A stretch of 64,000 bases of DNA, from NCBI GenBank assembly GCA_016710165.1, contig JADJLJ010000001.1, forward strand, positions 310,001 through 374,000. The letters run 5' to 3'. This DNA comes from Chitinophagaceae bacterium (GTDB taxonomy: Bacteria > Bacteroidota > Bacteroidia > Chitinophagales > Chitinophagaceae). Positions 18,391 to 27,342 of this stretch are shown one piece after another. The notes below the pieces were generated by a model. It had not been told where the DNA came from and did no database searches. It saw only the letters and a program-made list of their open reading frames with translations. The position numbers were made by a program, and so were the translations under genes. Within the stretch, counting starts at the first letter, position 1. Every line of letters begins with the position of its first letter.

Positions 18391-19242
18391 TTATCCGCCG
18401 GTCCGCATCTGGAATACCGGCCCGCCGCCGCCGTTCTGCATGTCTTTCATCGGTTTCACCTCTATATCCTTTGGAATTTCAAATTCCTTATCGTTCACGT
18501 CTTTGTCGATCACCAGTTTGGTGACCTGTACCGTCATCTTCCGGCCACGGCCCATGTTCCGCTCGTATTCCATGGGAAATCCTTCCAGATTCTCCATTCC
18601 ATTGCTTCCTGCCTGGTTCACAAAGCCGCCAAAGCCTCCCATTGAACCACCGGTGCTGGCAATACCCTGCAATTTATAATCGGGGCAGTACCAGACCTGG
18701 GTTGTATCTTTTCTGCCATTTCCCCGGGTTGCAATGACCAGTGCTTTCTTACACCCGTAACCGGATATTTTTTTTGATTCATTCACATACTCAATACTGA
18801 ATTCCGGGGTCCTGCCCGAACCACCCGATACCCCGGCCTGGTTGCGGCTCTGCATCATGCTGTCCATCCGCTTCCTCATTTCTTCCTGGTCGGCATCGGT
18901 GGCATAAAAACCGGATTTCCTGCCCATCATTTCCATGATGGTAGTGGTGAGTTTTTTCGAATTGTCCCGTATCACTGTTGTTCTGCCCATTTCACTTTCT
19001 GAAAAGGTTTTAATGAGGTCATTTTTCAGCCAGGTGGTTGTTTTTGTTTCTCCGTCACCGCCAAAGCGCATCACCCGTACCTGTTCACCGCTTTCGGATG
19101 TGAAATTCCCTGCAGGAGTTTCATCTCCCTCGGGGGATATAATGGTGGTCTTTGTTGTGATGGTAGCCTGCGTAAGCATTTTGGGCTGAGCATAGATCCC
19201 GGAGCAACCAAGGAGTAATAAGAGTGTAATATTTTTTCTCAT
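18391..19242 (-). CDS. Exported protein, possibly DUF4412-like
   Basis: This 283-aa product has a signal peptide (MRKNITLLLLLGCSGIYAQ). It carries YVNESKKISGYGCKKALVIA and DTTQVWYCPDYKLQGIASTG, a pattern seen in Bacteroidota exported proteins of the DUF4412/GLPGLI type, where a translocated protein reports an ISGYxCKKA motif. Met- and Gly-rich low-complexity stretches occur in the middle and at the C-terminus. It is flanked by strong terminators on both sides, so it is probably monocistronic. The family assignment is tentative and the function unknown. Confidence 0.6.
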   Translation of the reverse strand: MRKNITLLLLLGCSGIYAQPKMLTQATITTKTTIISPEGDETPAGNFTSESGEQVRVMRFGGDGETKTTTWLKNDLIKTFSESEMGRTTVIRDNSKKLTTTIMEMMGRKSGFYATDADQEEMRKRMDSMMQSRNQAGVSGGSGRTPEFSIEYVNESKKISGYGCKKALVIATRGNGRKDTTQVWYCPDYKLQGIASTGGSMGGFGGFVNQAGSNGMENLEGFPMEYERNMGRGRKMTVQVTKLVIDKDVNDKEFEIPKDIEVKPMKDMQNGGGGPVFQMRTGG

Positions 19243-19258
19243 ACTGATTTTTTACCGT

Positions 19259-19266
19259 CAAAAATA
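19259..19266 (-). promoter_or_regulatory. Bacteroidota-type -7 box for the 18391-19242 gene
   Basis: Read on the - strand the sequence is TATTTTTG, matching TAnnTTTG, and lies 17 bp upstream of the ATG at 19242. No matching -33 TTG is obvious. Confidence 0.35.
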
Positions 19267-19320
19267 CGAATTGGTTCGTAACAGTAAAAAGCTTTTGCTG
19301 CTTTAGGAAGATTTTAACGC

Positions 19321-19358
19321 AAAAGAAGGCCGGTACAATTTGTACCGGCCTTCTTTTA
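19321..19358. terminator. Bidirectional rho-independent terminator
   Basis: AAAAGAAGGCCGGTACAA and its complement TTGTACCGGCCTTCTTTT form a long, perfectly paired stem with A/T tracts on both sides. It lies 15 bp beyond the stop of the 19373-19936 gene. Confidence 0.9.
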
Positions 19359-19372
19359 TTATCTGAATTATA

Positions 19373-19936
19373 TTATTCAGGAACGCAACTGCAATAATCG
19401 AATTTCATTCCCCAGTTGCCCCCATTGAGGTTTATAGGGGTTCCATTTCCCCAACCGGTTTGTGTTTGTACAACCTGGCCGGAACCATTTAATTGTTTAA
19501 CTACGGCATGTGCTGCAATGCAACCGCATTCGCCGGCTGGTATGGCCGAAATAGGCACCTGGTAAGTAAATGTGGTTACATAGTTATGTGAGCCTGAATA
19601 AGGGAATTGACCTGGCATCGGGTTACCCGGGTTATTTACAGGGATCAATCCGCATTCACCCACATACAGATGAGTCTGGGTCAAATACCATCCCGGGGCA
19701 GTTGTATAAGTAACATAAATGAAGTCTGCATCATTGGTTACGGAAACAGTACCGGAATTGATCGTTTGGCCGGCCATCAATGTTACTTCGGTTGGAGGAC
19801 ATTCAGCAATTCCTTCCCTGCCCCAAACAGGACCTTCATCCGTTGATGCAGCCCTGGGTTCTACCGGGGATTTCTGGCAGGAAAAAATGGTGATCGTGGC
19901 GGTAGCCAACAGAATGGCGAATAAACTTTTTTTCAT
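19373..19936 (-). CDS. Cys-rich lipoprotein of unknown function
   Basis: This 187-aa product has a lipoprotein signal (MKKSLFAILLATATITIFSC). The body looks like a beta-rich extracellular domain: VTNDADFIYVTYTTAPGWYL, TQTHLYVGECG, then PAGECGCIAAHAVVKQLNG and the terminal FDYCSCVPE. Repeated Cys pairs (GECG, ECGC, CSC) suggest disulfides or metal binding. The pattern resembles carbohydrate or cell-surface domains in Bacteroidota but no family is assigned with confidence. Confidence 0.65.
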   Translation of the reverse strand: MKKSLFAILLATATITIFSCQKSPVEPRAASTDEGPVWGREGIAECPPTEVTLMAGQTINSGTVSVTNDADFIYVTYTTAPGWYLTQTHLYVGECGLIPVNNPGNPMPGQFPYSGSHNYVTTFTYQVPISAIPAGECGCIAAHAVVKQLNGSGQVVQTQTGWGNGTPINLNGGNWGMKFDYCSCVPE

Positions 19937-20288
19937 AAGATTGGTTTTTTAAAGAGGTTGTTAAAAGTCGTCACCACATTTGCCCGCTATTTTGGCCATG
20001 GTAACGTAAATACAACGGGTTATTACCCGGCTTATTGCTTAAAATCCGGGGAAAAAAGCAGGTTGACCTTCTATTGAGCCGGATTTTAAAATATTACGGA
20101 AATGATAATCGGACTTTTACCCGGCAGCATGAGTAAAAATCCTGTGGATAAAGCAAAATGGCCTCACCGTTGATCAGATACCAACCCTGCCGTCACTGTG
20201 AATAACTAGCAGAATCGCTGTAAAAAATCAAAATTTTCTATTGGTTCATTCCATTATATTTGCCGTCTGACATAAAATATAGAAAACT
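19937..20288. other. Intergenic region (352 bp) between divergent genes, with an smc promoter box
   Basis: No gene was seen here. TATATTTG at 20255-20262 fits the TAnnTTTG -7 consensus and lies about 26 bp before the smc GTG. A TTG lies only 11 bp upstream of it, which is too close for a standard -33 box. The rest has no recognisable repeats or RNA structure. Confidence 0.45.
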
Positions 20289-23200
20289 GTGCGTTTAAAG
20301 AGTCTCGAAATCAAAGGATTTAAAAGTTTTGCCGATAAAACCGTACTCAATTTTGACGAGGGAATTACCGGGGTGATCGGCCCCAATGGCTGTGGAAAAA
20401 GCAATATTGTTGACAGTATCCGCTGGGTGATCGGGGAGCATAAAATAAGCAACCTGCGTAGCGAAAACCTGGAAAGCCTTGTATTCAACGGTTCAAAAAC
20501 ACGCAGCGCCAGCGGCCTCGCTGAAGTAAGCCTGACATTTGAAAATACCAAGAACCTGTTACCCACCGAGTTCAGTACCGTGACCATCACCCGCAAGTAT
20601 TACAAAAGCGGGGAGAGCGAATACCGGCTGAACGATGTGGCATGCCGCCTGAAGGATATTCATAACCTGTTCATGGATACCGGTGTAAGCAACGACAGTT
20701 ATGCCATTATTGAACTGGGCATGGTGGACGATATCATCAAGGATAAGGAAAACAGCCGCCGCCGGATGCTGGAACAGGCTGCCGGGATCTCCATATACAA
20801 AACACGAAAGAAAGAAGCCAAACTGAAGCTGGATGCAGCTGAGCAGGACCTTGCCCGTATTGAAGACCTGTTGTTTGAGATCAACAACCAGCTGAAAAGC
20901 CTCGAAAGCCAGGCAAAAAAAGCAGAGAAGTATTTCGAGATAAAGAAAGAATACAAGGAGGTCAGTATTGAACTGGCCAAAGCGGCACTGGAAGGTTTTA
21001 ACATCACCTACCACGACCTGAATGAAAAGCAAAAGGCAGAAGTGGACAGGCGGATCGAACTGGAAACAGCCATTGCCAAAGAAGAAGCATTGCTGGAACA
21101 GGAAAAACTGGAACTGGTAGAGAAGGAAAAGGCCCTGCAGCAGATGCAGCATGCGTTCAATGATATGCTGGATGCAGTCCGCAGTAAGGAAAATGATAAG
21201 AGCTTAACCGGCCAGCGCCTGCAATATTTGCAGGAAAGAGAGGCCGGGCTGAATGAATTTCTGCAAAAAGCCGGCGGACAATTAAGCGGCCTGGATGAAA
21301 GCATACAGTTCACCAGCAAGCAGATCGAAGAAGACGATGTTCAACTGAAGGAATTTGAAACAAAACTGGCAGCGTTAAAGAACACCGTAGAAGAGAAGCG
21401 CCGGGTATTTGATGAGAAACGCAGCCACATTGATGAACTGCGCAGGGATAACCAATCCATTCAGCGCAACCAGTTTGAAGCAGAAAAGAAAGTGGCGGTA
21501 GCCGATACGTCTATCCTGAACCTGCAACGCACCATCGGCCAGGTGCAGGAAGAGAAAGCACAGCGCCAGGCGCAACTGCAGCAACTGGAGCCGGAGAAGA
21601 AACAGAAGGAAGAAGAACTGGAGCAAAAGAAAACAAGCCTGCAACAATTACAGGAACACCACGAATTCACCAAAGAGCAGATTCTGCAAACGCAGAACAG
21701 GATGGAAGGCCTGCGTAATGAGCTGGCCAATGAGAACCGCAAACTCGACAGCCGCAGGAACGAACATGACCTGCTGAAGAGCCTGATCGATTCTATGGAA
21801 GGTTACCCCGAGAGTGTGAAATTCCTGCACAATAACCCGGAATGGAACCATACGGCACCCTTGCTCAGCGATATCATTTATGTAAAGGAAGAATACAGGG
21901 CCGCAGTGGAGAATGTGCTGGAACCATACCTGAACTATTACGTGGTGAATGACCTGGAAGAAGGTTTACAGGCCATTCACCTGCTGGATGAGCACAAGAA
22001 GGGGAAGGCCAACTTCTTTTTACTGGATAAATTCATCGAGTTTGATGCCCCGCATCAGCCGGAGGGTACCATCCCTGCGATGAGTGTGATAGAGATCGAT
22101 GGCAAATATGCCAACCTTGCCAAATACCTGCTGGGCAATGTTTTCATTGCCGAAAGCGATGATGCACTCCGTGGATTCGACTCCGCTCACCACAGCAACG
22201 GCTCTATATTACTTGAAAAGACGGGTAAATATGTAAAGGGCCGATATTCGCTTACCGGCGGAAGCGTTGGTTTGTTTGAAGGAAAGAAAATAGGAAGGGC
22301 GAAGAACCTGGAAAAACTTACTGAAGCGATCGAAGCACAGGAAACCGTAGTGAATGCATTGAAGGCAACCATTCAAAGTCACCACAATGAAGTGATCGCC
22401 TTTAATGAGCAACTGAAAGAGCATGCCATTAAGCAAACACAGGCAGATATCATCACGCTGACCAACCAGGTTTTCTCTTTGCAGAACAAGATAGAGAACC
22501 TGCATCACCTGGAAGAGACCAGCAGTGCACGGATTACCGAACTGCAGCAGCAACTGGAATCGAATCATGCAGAGATCGCCAGCACCCGTACCATGCTGGA
22601 GGAATACAATTCGCAGTTAAAGCAACTTACCGATAAAGTGCAGCTGGTGGAGCAGGATTATGCATTGGCAGAACAGGAATACAATACCGCCACCACCACG
22701 TTCAACGACGGCAACCTGCATTTTGCCAAACAGCAAAGTAAGATCGCTTCGCTGAAACAGGAGTTTGAATTCAAAAGTAACCAGCTCAATGATCTGAAAC
22801 TACAGATCGAGAACAGCAATTCACAATTAAGTGAAGCGGCTGCCAGCATCAATGAGACAGCTGAAAAACTGAAAGAGCTGGAAACGCTGGTCATCACCAT
22901 GCTGCATGATAAGGAAGCCGAGGAAAAGAAACTGAACGAGGCAGACCAGGCCTATTACAACCTGCGCAATGCACTGGCAGAAAAAGAAAGTGAGTTAAGG
23001 CTTAAGCACAAATCGAAGGAAGGCATTGATACCCTGCTGAACGAGATCAAAGACAAACTCACCGACCTGAAACTGCAGCTGGCAGGAATGAAAGAGCGGC
23101 TGAATGTTGAGTTCAGGGTTGACCTGGATGAGATCATTGACGAGCCACGTACAACCGACACGCCGCTGGAAGAACTGAAAGAAAAAAATGAAAGACAGCG

Positions 23201-23822
23201 CAAGCGCCTGGAAAATATCGGGGAGATCAATCCAACAGCGATTGAAGCATACACCGAAATGAAGAAGCGGTACGACTTCATCCTGGAGCAGAAGAATGAC
23301 CTGGTAACTGCCCGGGAAAGCCTGATGCAGACCATACAGGAAGTGGAAGCAACGGCCAACCAGCAATTCCTTGATACCTTCAACCAGGTAAGGGAGAATT
23401 TCCAGAAAGTATTTAAAGCACTGTTTACGGAAGACGATACGGCCGACATGATCATGGTTGACCCGGAGAACCTTGCCGACACAGCCATTGATATTGTTGC
23501 CAAACCAAAAGGCAAGCGTCCTTCCTCCATCGGTCAGTTGAGCGGTGGAGAAAAAACACTGACGGCAACCGCCCTGTTGTTTGCCATATACCTGATCAAG
23601 CCGGCACCATTCTGCATCCTGGATGAGGTGGATGCCCCTTTGGATGATGCCAACGTAGGCAAGTTCACCCAGATGATCAAAAAGTTCAGCGAGAACAGCC
23701 AGTTCATCATTGTCACCCACAACAAAATGACAATGAGTGCGGTGGATGTGATCTACGGCGTTACCATGCAGGAAGCCGGGGTGAGCAAGCTGGTGCCCGT
23801 GGATTTCAGGAGCCTGAATTAA
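20289..23822 (+). CDS. smc: Chromosome segregation protein SMC
   Basis: This 1177-aa SMC ATPase, with ScpA and ScpB, condenses and segregates the chromosome. It has the Walker A GPNGCGKSN (residues 31-39), a long N-terminal coiled coil, a hinge region around residues 500-680 (GRYSLTGGSVGLFEGKKIGR at the end), a returning coiled coil, and the ABC signature LSGGEKTL with Walker B FCILDEVDAPLDD near residue 1105. The start is a GTG at 20289, which gives the canonical first residues M-R-L-K-S-L-E-I-K-G-F-K-S-F. The 3.5-kb frame is intact, in contrast to several neighbouring genes. Long antisense frames here are shadows of the coiled-coil codon bias. Confidence 0.97.
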   Translation: MRLKSLEIKGFKSFADKTVLNFDEGITGVIGPNGCGKSNIVDSIRWVIGEHKISNLRSENLESLVFNGSKTRSASGLAEVSLTFENTKNLLPTEFSTVTITRKYYKSGESEYRLNDVACRLKDIHNLFMDTGVSNDSYAIIELGMVDDIIKDKENSRRRMLEQAAGISIYKTRKKEAKLKLDAAEQDLARIEDLLFEINNQLKSLESQAKKAEKYFEIKKEYKEVSIELAKAALEGFNITYHDLNEKQKAEVDRRIELETAIAKEEALLEQEKLELVEKEKALQQMQHAFNDMLDAVRSKENDKSLTGQRLQYLQEREAGLNEFLQKAGGQLSGLDESIQFTSKQIEEDDVQLKEFETKLAALKNTVEEKRRVFDEKRSHIDELRRDNQSIQRNQFEAEKKVAVADTSILNLQRTIGQVQEEKAQRQAQLQQLEPEKKQKEEELEQKKTSLQQLQEHHEFTKEQILQTQNRMEGLRNELANENRKLDSRRNEHDLLKSLIDSMEGYPESVKFLHNNPEWNHTAPLLSDIIYVKEEYRAAVENVLEPYLNYYVVNDLEEGLQAIHLLDEHKKGKANFFLLDKFIEFDAPHQPEGTIPAMSVIEIDGKYANLAKYLLGNVFIAESDDALRGFDSAHHSNGSILLEKTGKYVKGRYSLTGGSVGLFEGKKIGRAKNLEKLTEAIEAQETVVNALKATIQSHHNEVIAFNEQLKEHAIKQTQADIITLTNQVFSLQNKIENLHHLEETSSARITELQQQLESNHAEIASTRTMLEEYNSQLKQLTDKVQLVEQDYALAEQEYNTATTTFNDGNLHFAKQQSKIASLKQEFEFKSNQLNDLKLQIENSNSQLSEAAASINETAEKLKELETLVITMLHDKEAEEKKLNEADQAYYNLRNALAEKESELRLKHKSKEGIDTLLNEIKDKLTDLKLQLAGMKERLNVEFRVDLDEIIDEPRTTDTPLEELKEKNERQRKRLENIGEINPTAIEAYTEMKKRYDFILEQKNDLVTARESLMQTIQEVEATANQQFLDTFNQVRENFQKVFKALFTEDDTADMIMVDPENLADTAIDIVAKPKGKRPSSIGQLSGGEKTLTATALLFAIYLIKPAPFCILDEVDAPLDDANVGKFTQMIKKFSENSQFIIVTHNKMTMSAVDVIYGVTMQEAGVSKLVPVDFRSLN

Positions 23823-23826
23823 GGAA

Positions 23827-23896
23827 GATGCCGGATACCGGATACAAGATGCCGGATACTGGATACAAGATACAAGATACAAGATACTGGATACAG
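23827..23896. repeat. Short tandem repeat of GATACAAGAT/CCGGATAC units
   Basis: About 70 bp downstream of smc consist of imperfect reiterations of GGATAC and AAGAT. A related inverted segment (ATCTAGTATCCAGCAT) follows near 23945. No coding function is seen. Confidence 0.55.
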
Positions 23897-23990
23897 GTAC
23901 GGTGTGAATTTTTAAAAGCTATTCGATAATCGAGATCCATCCAGCATCTAGTATCCAGCATCATCATTCATCACCCTTAAAATCACCATC

Positions 23991-24257
23991 ATGGAAACAG
24001 AATCACTCATCATCACCCTTGTTTTAGGAGCTGTAGCCGGCTGGCTTGGGGGATTGGTTTTCAAAGGAAGCGGCCTGGGTCTTATTGGTAATATTGTTGT
24101 AGGTATTGCCGGCGGGTTCATCGGTTATTGGCTGTTGCCGAAACTGGGGTTACACATCAACACGGGTACAACCTGGCTTAATTATATTGTAACGGCTGGT
24201 ATCGGAGCTGTTGTTCTCCTGGCTTTACTGAATATTATTTTCCGGAAAAACAGCTAA
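23991..24257 (+). CDS. GlsB/YeaQ/YmgE-type small membrane protein
   Basis: This 88-aa protein has three glycine-rich transmembrane segments (LVLGAVAGWLGGLVF, LIGNIVVGIAGGFIGYWLLP, YIVTAGIGAVVLLALLNIIF). The G-x-x-GN-V-x-G-x-x-GG-x-I-G pattern is typical of the GlsB/YeaQ/YmgE stress-associated (transglycosylase-associated) family. The cellular role is poorly known; a link to envelope stress is a family inference. Confidence 0.85.
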   Translation: METESLIITLVLGAVAGWLGGLVFKGSGLGLIGNIVVGIAGGFIGYWLLPKLGLHINTGTTWLNYIVTAGIGAVVLLALLNIIFRKNS

Positions 24258-24273
24258 TTAACGTGAGCGCTAC

Positions 24274-24606
24274 ATGTTACGCACGATCCTCCTGCTTACT
24301 GCCTCCAACATTTTTATGACCGTTGCCTGGTATGGCAATCTAAAGAACACCTCCCTTCCGTTGTGGAAAGCCATTCTCATCAGTTGGAGCATTGCCCTTT
24401 TTGAATATTGCCTGATGGTGCCTGCCAACCGGCTGGGTTTTATAAACGGGTTTTCCGGCTTCCAGCTGAAGATCACGCAGGAGATCATCACGCTGGTGGT
24501 ATTTACCGTATTTGCTGTATGGTACCTGAAGGAACCCTTTCACTGGAAATACCTCGTAAGCTTTATCCTGGTTCTGGGTGCCGTGTATTTTGCATTCAAA
24601 AAATAA
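24274..24606 (+). CDS. DUF486 (DMT superfamily) membrane protein
   Basis: This 110-aa protein has four predicted helices (ILLLTASNIFMTVAWYGNLK, WKAILISWSIALFEYCLMVP, EIITLVVFTVFAVWYLKEPF, YLVSFILVLGAVYFAF). The motif SWSIALFEYCLMVPANRLGF is the signature of DUF486, a small drug/metabolite-transporter-like family without a known substrate. It follows the GlsB-like gene by 16 bp and is probably co-transcribed. Confidence 0.88.
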   Translation: MLRTILLLTASNIFMTVAWYGNLKNTSLPLWKAILISWSIALFEYCLMVPANRLGFINGFSGFQLKITQEIITLVVFTVFAVWYLKEPFHWKYLVSFILVLGAVYFAFKK

Positions 24607-24653
24607 ATTTTTTCAAACCCTTTTTGCCCTATTTTTAATCTTTAATCTCACGT

Positions 24654-25271
24654 ATGAAAAAATATATCATTTCCTGCATCTGCTTATTATTTCTTTCACC
24701 CGTAGCTTCTGCACAGGTTTCAAAAGACAGCCTGTTAAAAATGATGTCGAAGGAGACCTGCGATGAGATCGCCAAAAAAGACATCTCCAACAAGAGCATG
24801 GAAGAACTGGAACTGGAGCTGGGCCTGGCCATGATGCCGGTGATCATAAAGTATGAAAAGGAACTGAAGAGTGTATACAACATGGATTTTGAAGACGAGA
24901 AAAGCATGGAGAACATTGGCAGGGAAGTGGGTATGAAACTGGCCAAAGACTGTCCTGTGTTCTTAAAAATGTTCATGAGCAACCCGCAGGCGATGAAGGA
25001 ATCGATGGGAAAAGAAAACAAGACACTTGTCATCAGCGGTACCCTGGTAAAGATCATGCCCGGGGATATTTCGCATATCCAGGTTAAAGATGCGTCCGGC
25101 AAAATAGAAAAACTCTGGTGGATGGAATACTTTGAAGGATCCAACAAACTCGTCAACGAATCACAAAATCACCTCAACAGGTCCATCAAGGTCAGCTACG
25201 TGGAAAAAGAGATATACAATTCCACGCTGAAGGATTATGTGAAGATGAAGATCATTACTGCAGTAGAGTAA
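24654..25271 (+). CDS. Exported protein of unknown function
   Basis: This 205-aa product has a signal peptide (MKKYIISCICLLFLSPVASA). It contains a helical N-terminal region (CDEIAKKDISNKSMEELELE) and a C-terminal OB-like stretch (VISGTLVKIMPGDISHIQVK, then EKLWWMEYFEGSNKLVNE). No family was recognised. It is followed by a good terminator. Confidence 0.65.
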   Translation: MKKYIISCICLLFLSPVASAQVSKDSLLKMMSKETCDEIAKKDISNKSMEELELELGLAMMPVIIKYEKELKSVYNMDFEDEKSMENIGREVGMKLAKDCPVFLKMFMSNPQAMKESMGKENKTLVISGTLVKIMPGDISHIQVKDASGKIEKLWWMEYFEGSNKLVNESQNHLNRSIKVSYVEKEIYNSTLKDYVKMKIITAVE

Positions 25272-25295
25272 TACCCGCCTGCAGCTGTTTCATTT

Positions 25296-25324
25296 AAAAA
25301 CGCCCCCGGACAGGGCGTTTTTAT
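25296..25324 (+). terminator. Rho-independent terminator
   Basis: AAAAACGCCC and GGGCGTTTTT form a stem around a CCGGACA-type loop, followed by TTATTTT. It lies 25 bp after the stop of the 24654-25271 gene. Confidence 0.85.
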
Positions 25325-25472
25325 TTTGCCCGGAATGATACAGGCACTGCTTTTCCCTGTTCAGCAACTGATTTTTTACGGTTCGGTGAGCTTTACCCGT
25401 ACAGGTACTGAACGGGTATTAATTTAGCGATCGTTATCCGGACAAGATCTCATCACAAAAAAATTGGTTCAT

Positions 25473-26288
25473 ATGAAAAACAAAAAACCACTCATCCTCC
25501 TTTCCCTGTTCACCGCTGCCATCATCCTCCTTTTTTCCTGCCAGAAAGAAGCCGTGGATGATACCGGCAACCTGCCTGCCGGTAAAAGCCAGTTGCAGGT
25601 GATGCTTACCGACGACCCTTCCCAGATCTTTGATTCCATCTTTATTGACATCCGGAAGCTGGAAGTGAAAGTAGAAGATTCATCGGGCGCCGAACACTGG
25701 GATGTACTGACCATCCGGTCCGGCGTATATAATATCCTGCGCTTCCGGAACGGAATCGACACGTTACTTGCATCGGGCTATATCCCCAATGGCGAAGTAA
25801 AAAAGATACGGTTAACACTGGGCAACGGCAATTATGTTATGCTCAACGGGGTTGCTATCCCGCTCGACCTGCACAGCAGTGATGCCGTACTGACCATTGA
25901 TGTACATGGTGGCCTGGATCGCATTGGCGTACGGCGTTTCCGGATATGGCTTGATATGGACGGCCATGGTTCCATCCGCATCAAAAGCAACGGCAGGCTG
26001 GAACTGAAATTAAAACTCAGTCATTTCTGCCGGGGTAATTCCGGTGAGATAGAGGGGGAGATCGGTCCTTCGGCAGCATTACCCGCCCTGGTGATGGCTG
26101 TTTCCGGAAACGATACGCTTACCGCGATCCCGGAACATGATGGAGAGTTCAGGATTAGGGGTATCCGGTCAAATACAGCCACTGTAATAATACGGCCATC
26201 CAATGGCTACAAGGATTCAGTCATAAACAATGTCCCGATAAGGTTCGGAGAAGATACCGAATTGGGAAGAATTGTTTTACACAGGTAA
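25473..26288 (+). CDS. DUF4382 domain lipoprotein
   Basis: The ATG at 25473 opens a lipoprotein signal (MKNKKPLILLSLFTAAIILL, then FSC), giving 271 aa. The DUF4382 domain follows (QLQVMLTDDPSQIFDSIFID, then WDVLTIRSGVYNILRFRNGI and YIPNGEVKKIRLTLG), with a C-terminal carboxypeptidase-regulatory-like beta domain (DGEFRIRGIRSNTATVII). DUF4382 proteins are surface lipoproteins of Bacteroidota and their function is unknown. An earlier TTG would put an unlikely Val-His before the signal. A terminator lies at each end of the gene. Confidence 0.85.
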   Translation: MKNKKPLILLSLFTAAIILLFSCQKEAVDDTGNLPAGKSQLQVMLTDDPSQIFDSIFIDIRKLEVKVEDSSGAEHWDVLTIRSGVYNILRFRNGIDTLLASGYIPNGEVKKIRLTLGNGNYVMLNGVAIPLDLHSSDAVLTIDVHGGLDRIGVRRFRIWLDMDGHGSIRIKSNGRLELKLKLSHFCRGNSGEIEGEIGPSAALPALVMAVSGNDTLTAIPEHDGEFRIRGIRSNTATVIIRPSNGYKDSVINNVPIRFGEDTELGRIVLHR

Positions 26289-26311
26289 TGCTTACTTAAC
26301 ATACCTCATGG

Positions 26312-26339
26312 GGCCGGTGATTCTTCACCGGCTTTTTTA
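26312..26339. terminator. Rho-independent terminator in a convergent gap
   Basis: GCCGGTGA and TCACCGGC form a stem with a TTCT loop, followed by six T. It ends inside the last codons of the opposing 26337-27332 gene, so the two genes are tightly packed. Confidence 0.85.
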
Positions 26340-27332
26340 TTGCACCAGTTTCCCGATCCTTCCACCGCCACCGGAAAAGTAAACGGCTTTGCCGGTCTTT
26401 GCTTTTTGTACTGCATGAAAACTGTCTTTGATGATCCAGTTCCAGGTCCTGCCACCATCCTTACTATAATCAACGCCGTTCAACCCGCAACTGATCCAGC
26501 TTTCTTTTTCCAGGTATTCCACACAGCTCCGGTAACCATGCGGGGGTACATCGGGTACGGTCCAGGTCTTTCCGCCATCATTGGTGATCACACAGTTTTT
26601 ATACACAGTGTCTTTTTTAGTGAAGTCGCCGCCAACCACGATAAAACTATGGGTGTTTTTTACACCGATCGAATTGGCGCCGGTGGATTCTGATCCCTGC
26701 ACGATCGGCATTTCCCGTTTCTCGTTGCGGATAAAGATATGAGAGGCCTTTCCACCCGTAACGTATACATTCGCTACCAGGTTTATCTTGCGGATATTGG
26801 TGCCACTGCTGGCAAAACAGGCTTCACCCGAATCAACGGCAAATGTATTGACCTTCATCTCCCGCCAGTTATCACCGCCGTCATTGGTCTGTGCTAAGAA
26901 TATCCTGCCGTTGACCGGATCGCCGATAACAACTCCCTGTTTGTCGTCCCAGAAATCCATTGCATCCAGGAACATTCCCCTGGTGGTATCTTTAAATACT
27001 ACGTTCCAGTTGGTACCGCCATCCGTTGTTTTTAAAATATAGGCCGGTTCGGCAATGCCCATGATGACGGCTGTCTTTTCATCAAAGGCTTCAATGTCGC
27101 GGAAATCGGTCTTTTCAAAACCTTTGACAGTCATCAGGGTCCATGTTTCACCGCCGTCAACCGAACGGCCAACCGTGCCGCCCGTGCCACTGACCCAGAC
27201 CACCTTATCGGTAGCCACACTCAGCCCGCGGAAGGATGCTTTGCTTCCCGAATTAAGAAGCCTGACCGTTTGTGCATTTGCAATTGAAATGCTGATACCG
27301 GTAATAAGGAGTAACATGATCTTTTGGTTCAT
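26337..27332 (-). CDS. Secreted YCF48/BNR-repeat beta-propeller protein
   Basis: This 331-aa protein has a signal peptide (MNQKIMLLLITGISISIANA). Repeated S/T-x-DGG-x-TW blocks follow: SVDGGETWTL, TTDGGTNWNV, TNDGGDNWRE, TNDGGKTWTV and SKDGGRTWNW. This is the YCF48/HCF136-type or BNR beta-propeller pattern. Stand-alone versions are usually secreted and of unknown role in heterotrophic Bacteroidota; a photosystem-assembly annotation would be misleading here. It is 10 bp from the PrsW-type gene on the same strand. Confidence 0.85.
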   Translation of the reverse strand: MNQKIMLLLITGISISIANAQTVRLLNSGSKASFRGLSVATDKVVWVSGTGGTVGRSVDGGETWTLMTVKGFEKTDFRDIEAFDEKTAVIMGIAEPAYILKTTDGGTNWNVVFKDTTRGMFLDAMDFWDDKQGVVIGDPVNGRIFLAQTNDGGDNWREMKVNTFAVDSGEACFASSGTNIRKINLVANVYVTGGKASHIFIRNEKREMPIVQGSESTGANSIGVKNTHSFIVVGGDFTKKDTVYKNCVITNDGGKTWTVPDVPPHGYRSCVEYLEKESWISCGLNGVDYSKDGGRTWNWIIKDSFHAVQKAKTGKAVYFSGGGGRIGKLVQ

Positions 27333-27342
27333 AAATACAGTT

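Noticed and set aside
22995..23882. Long open frame (295 codons) on the - strand opposite smc
   Set aside because: It is a shadow of the smc coiled-coil codon pattern; its product is Cys/Phe/Leu-rich with no family resemblance, and smc is unambiguous on the + strand.
26337..27332. Photosystem II assembly factor
   Set aside because: The YCF48-like repeats are real, but nothing else here suggests phototrophy; a generic secreted beta-propeller is the better call.
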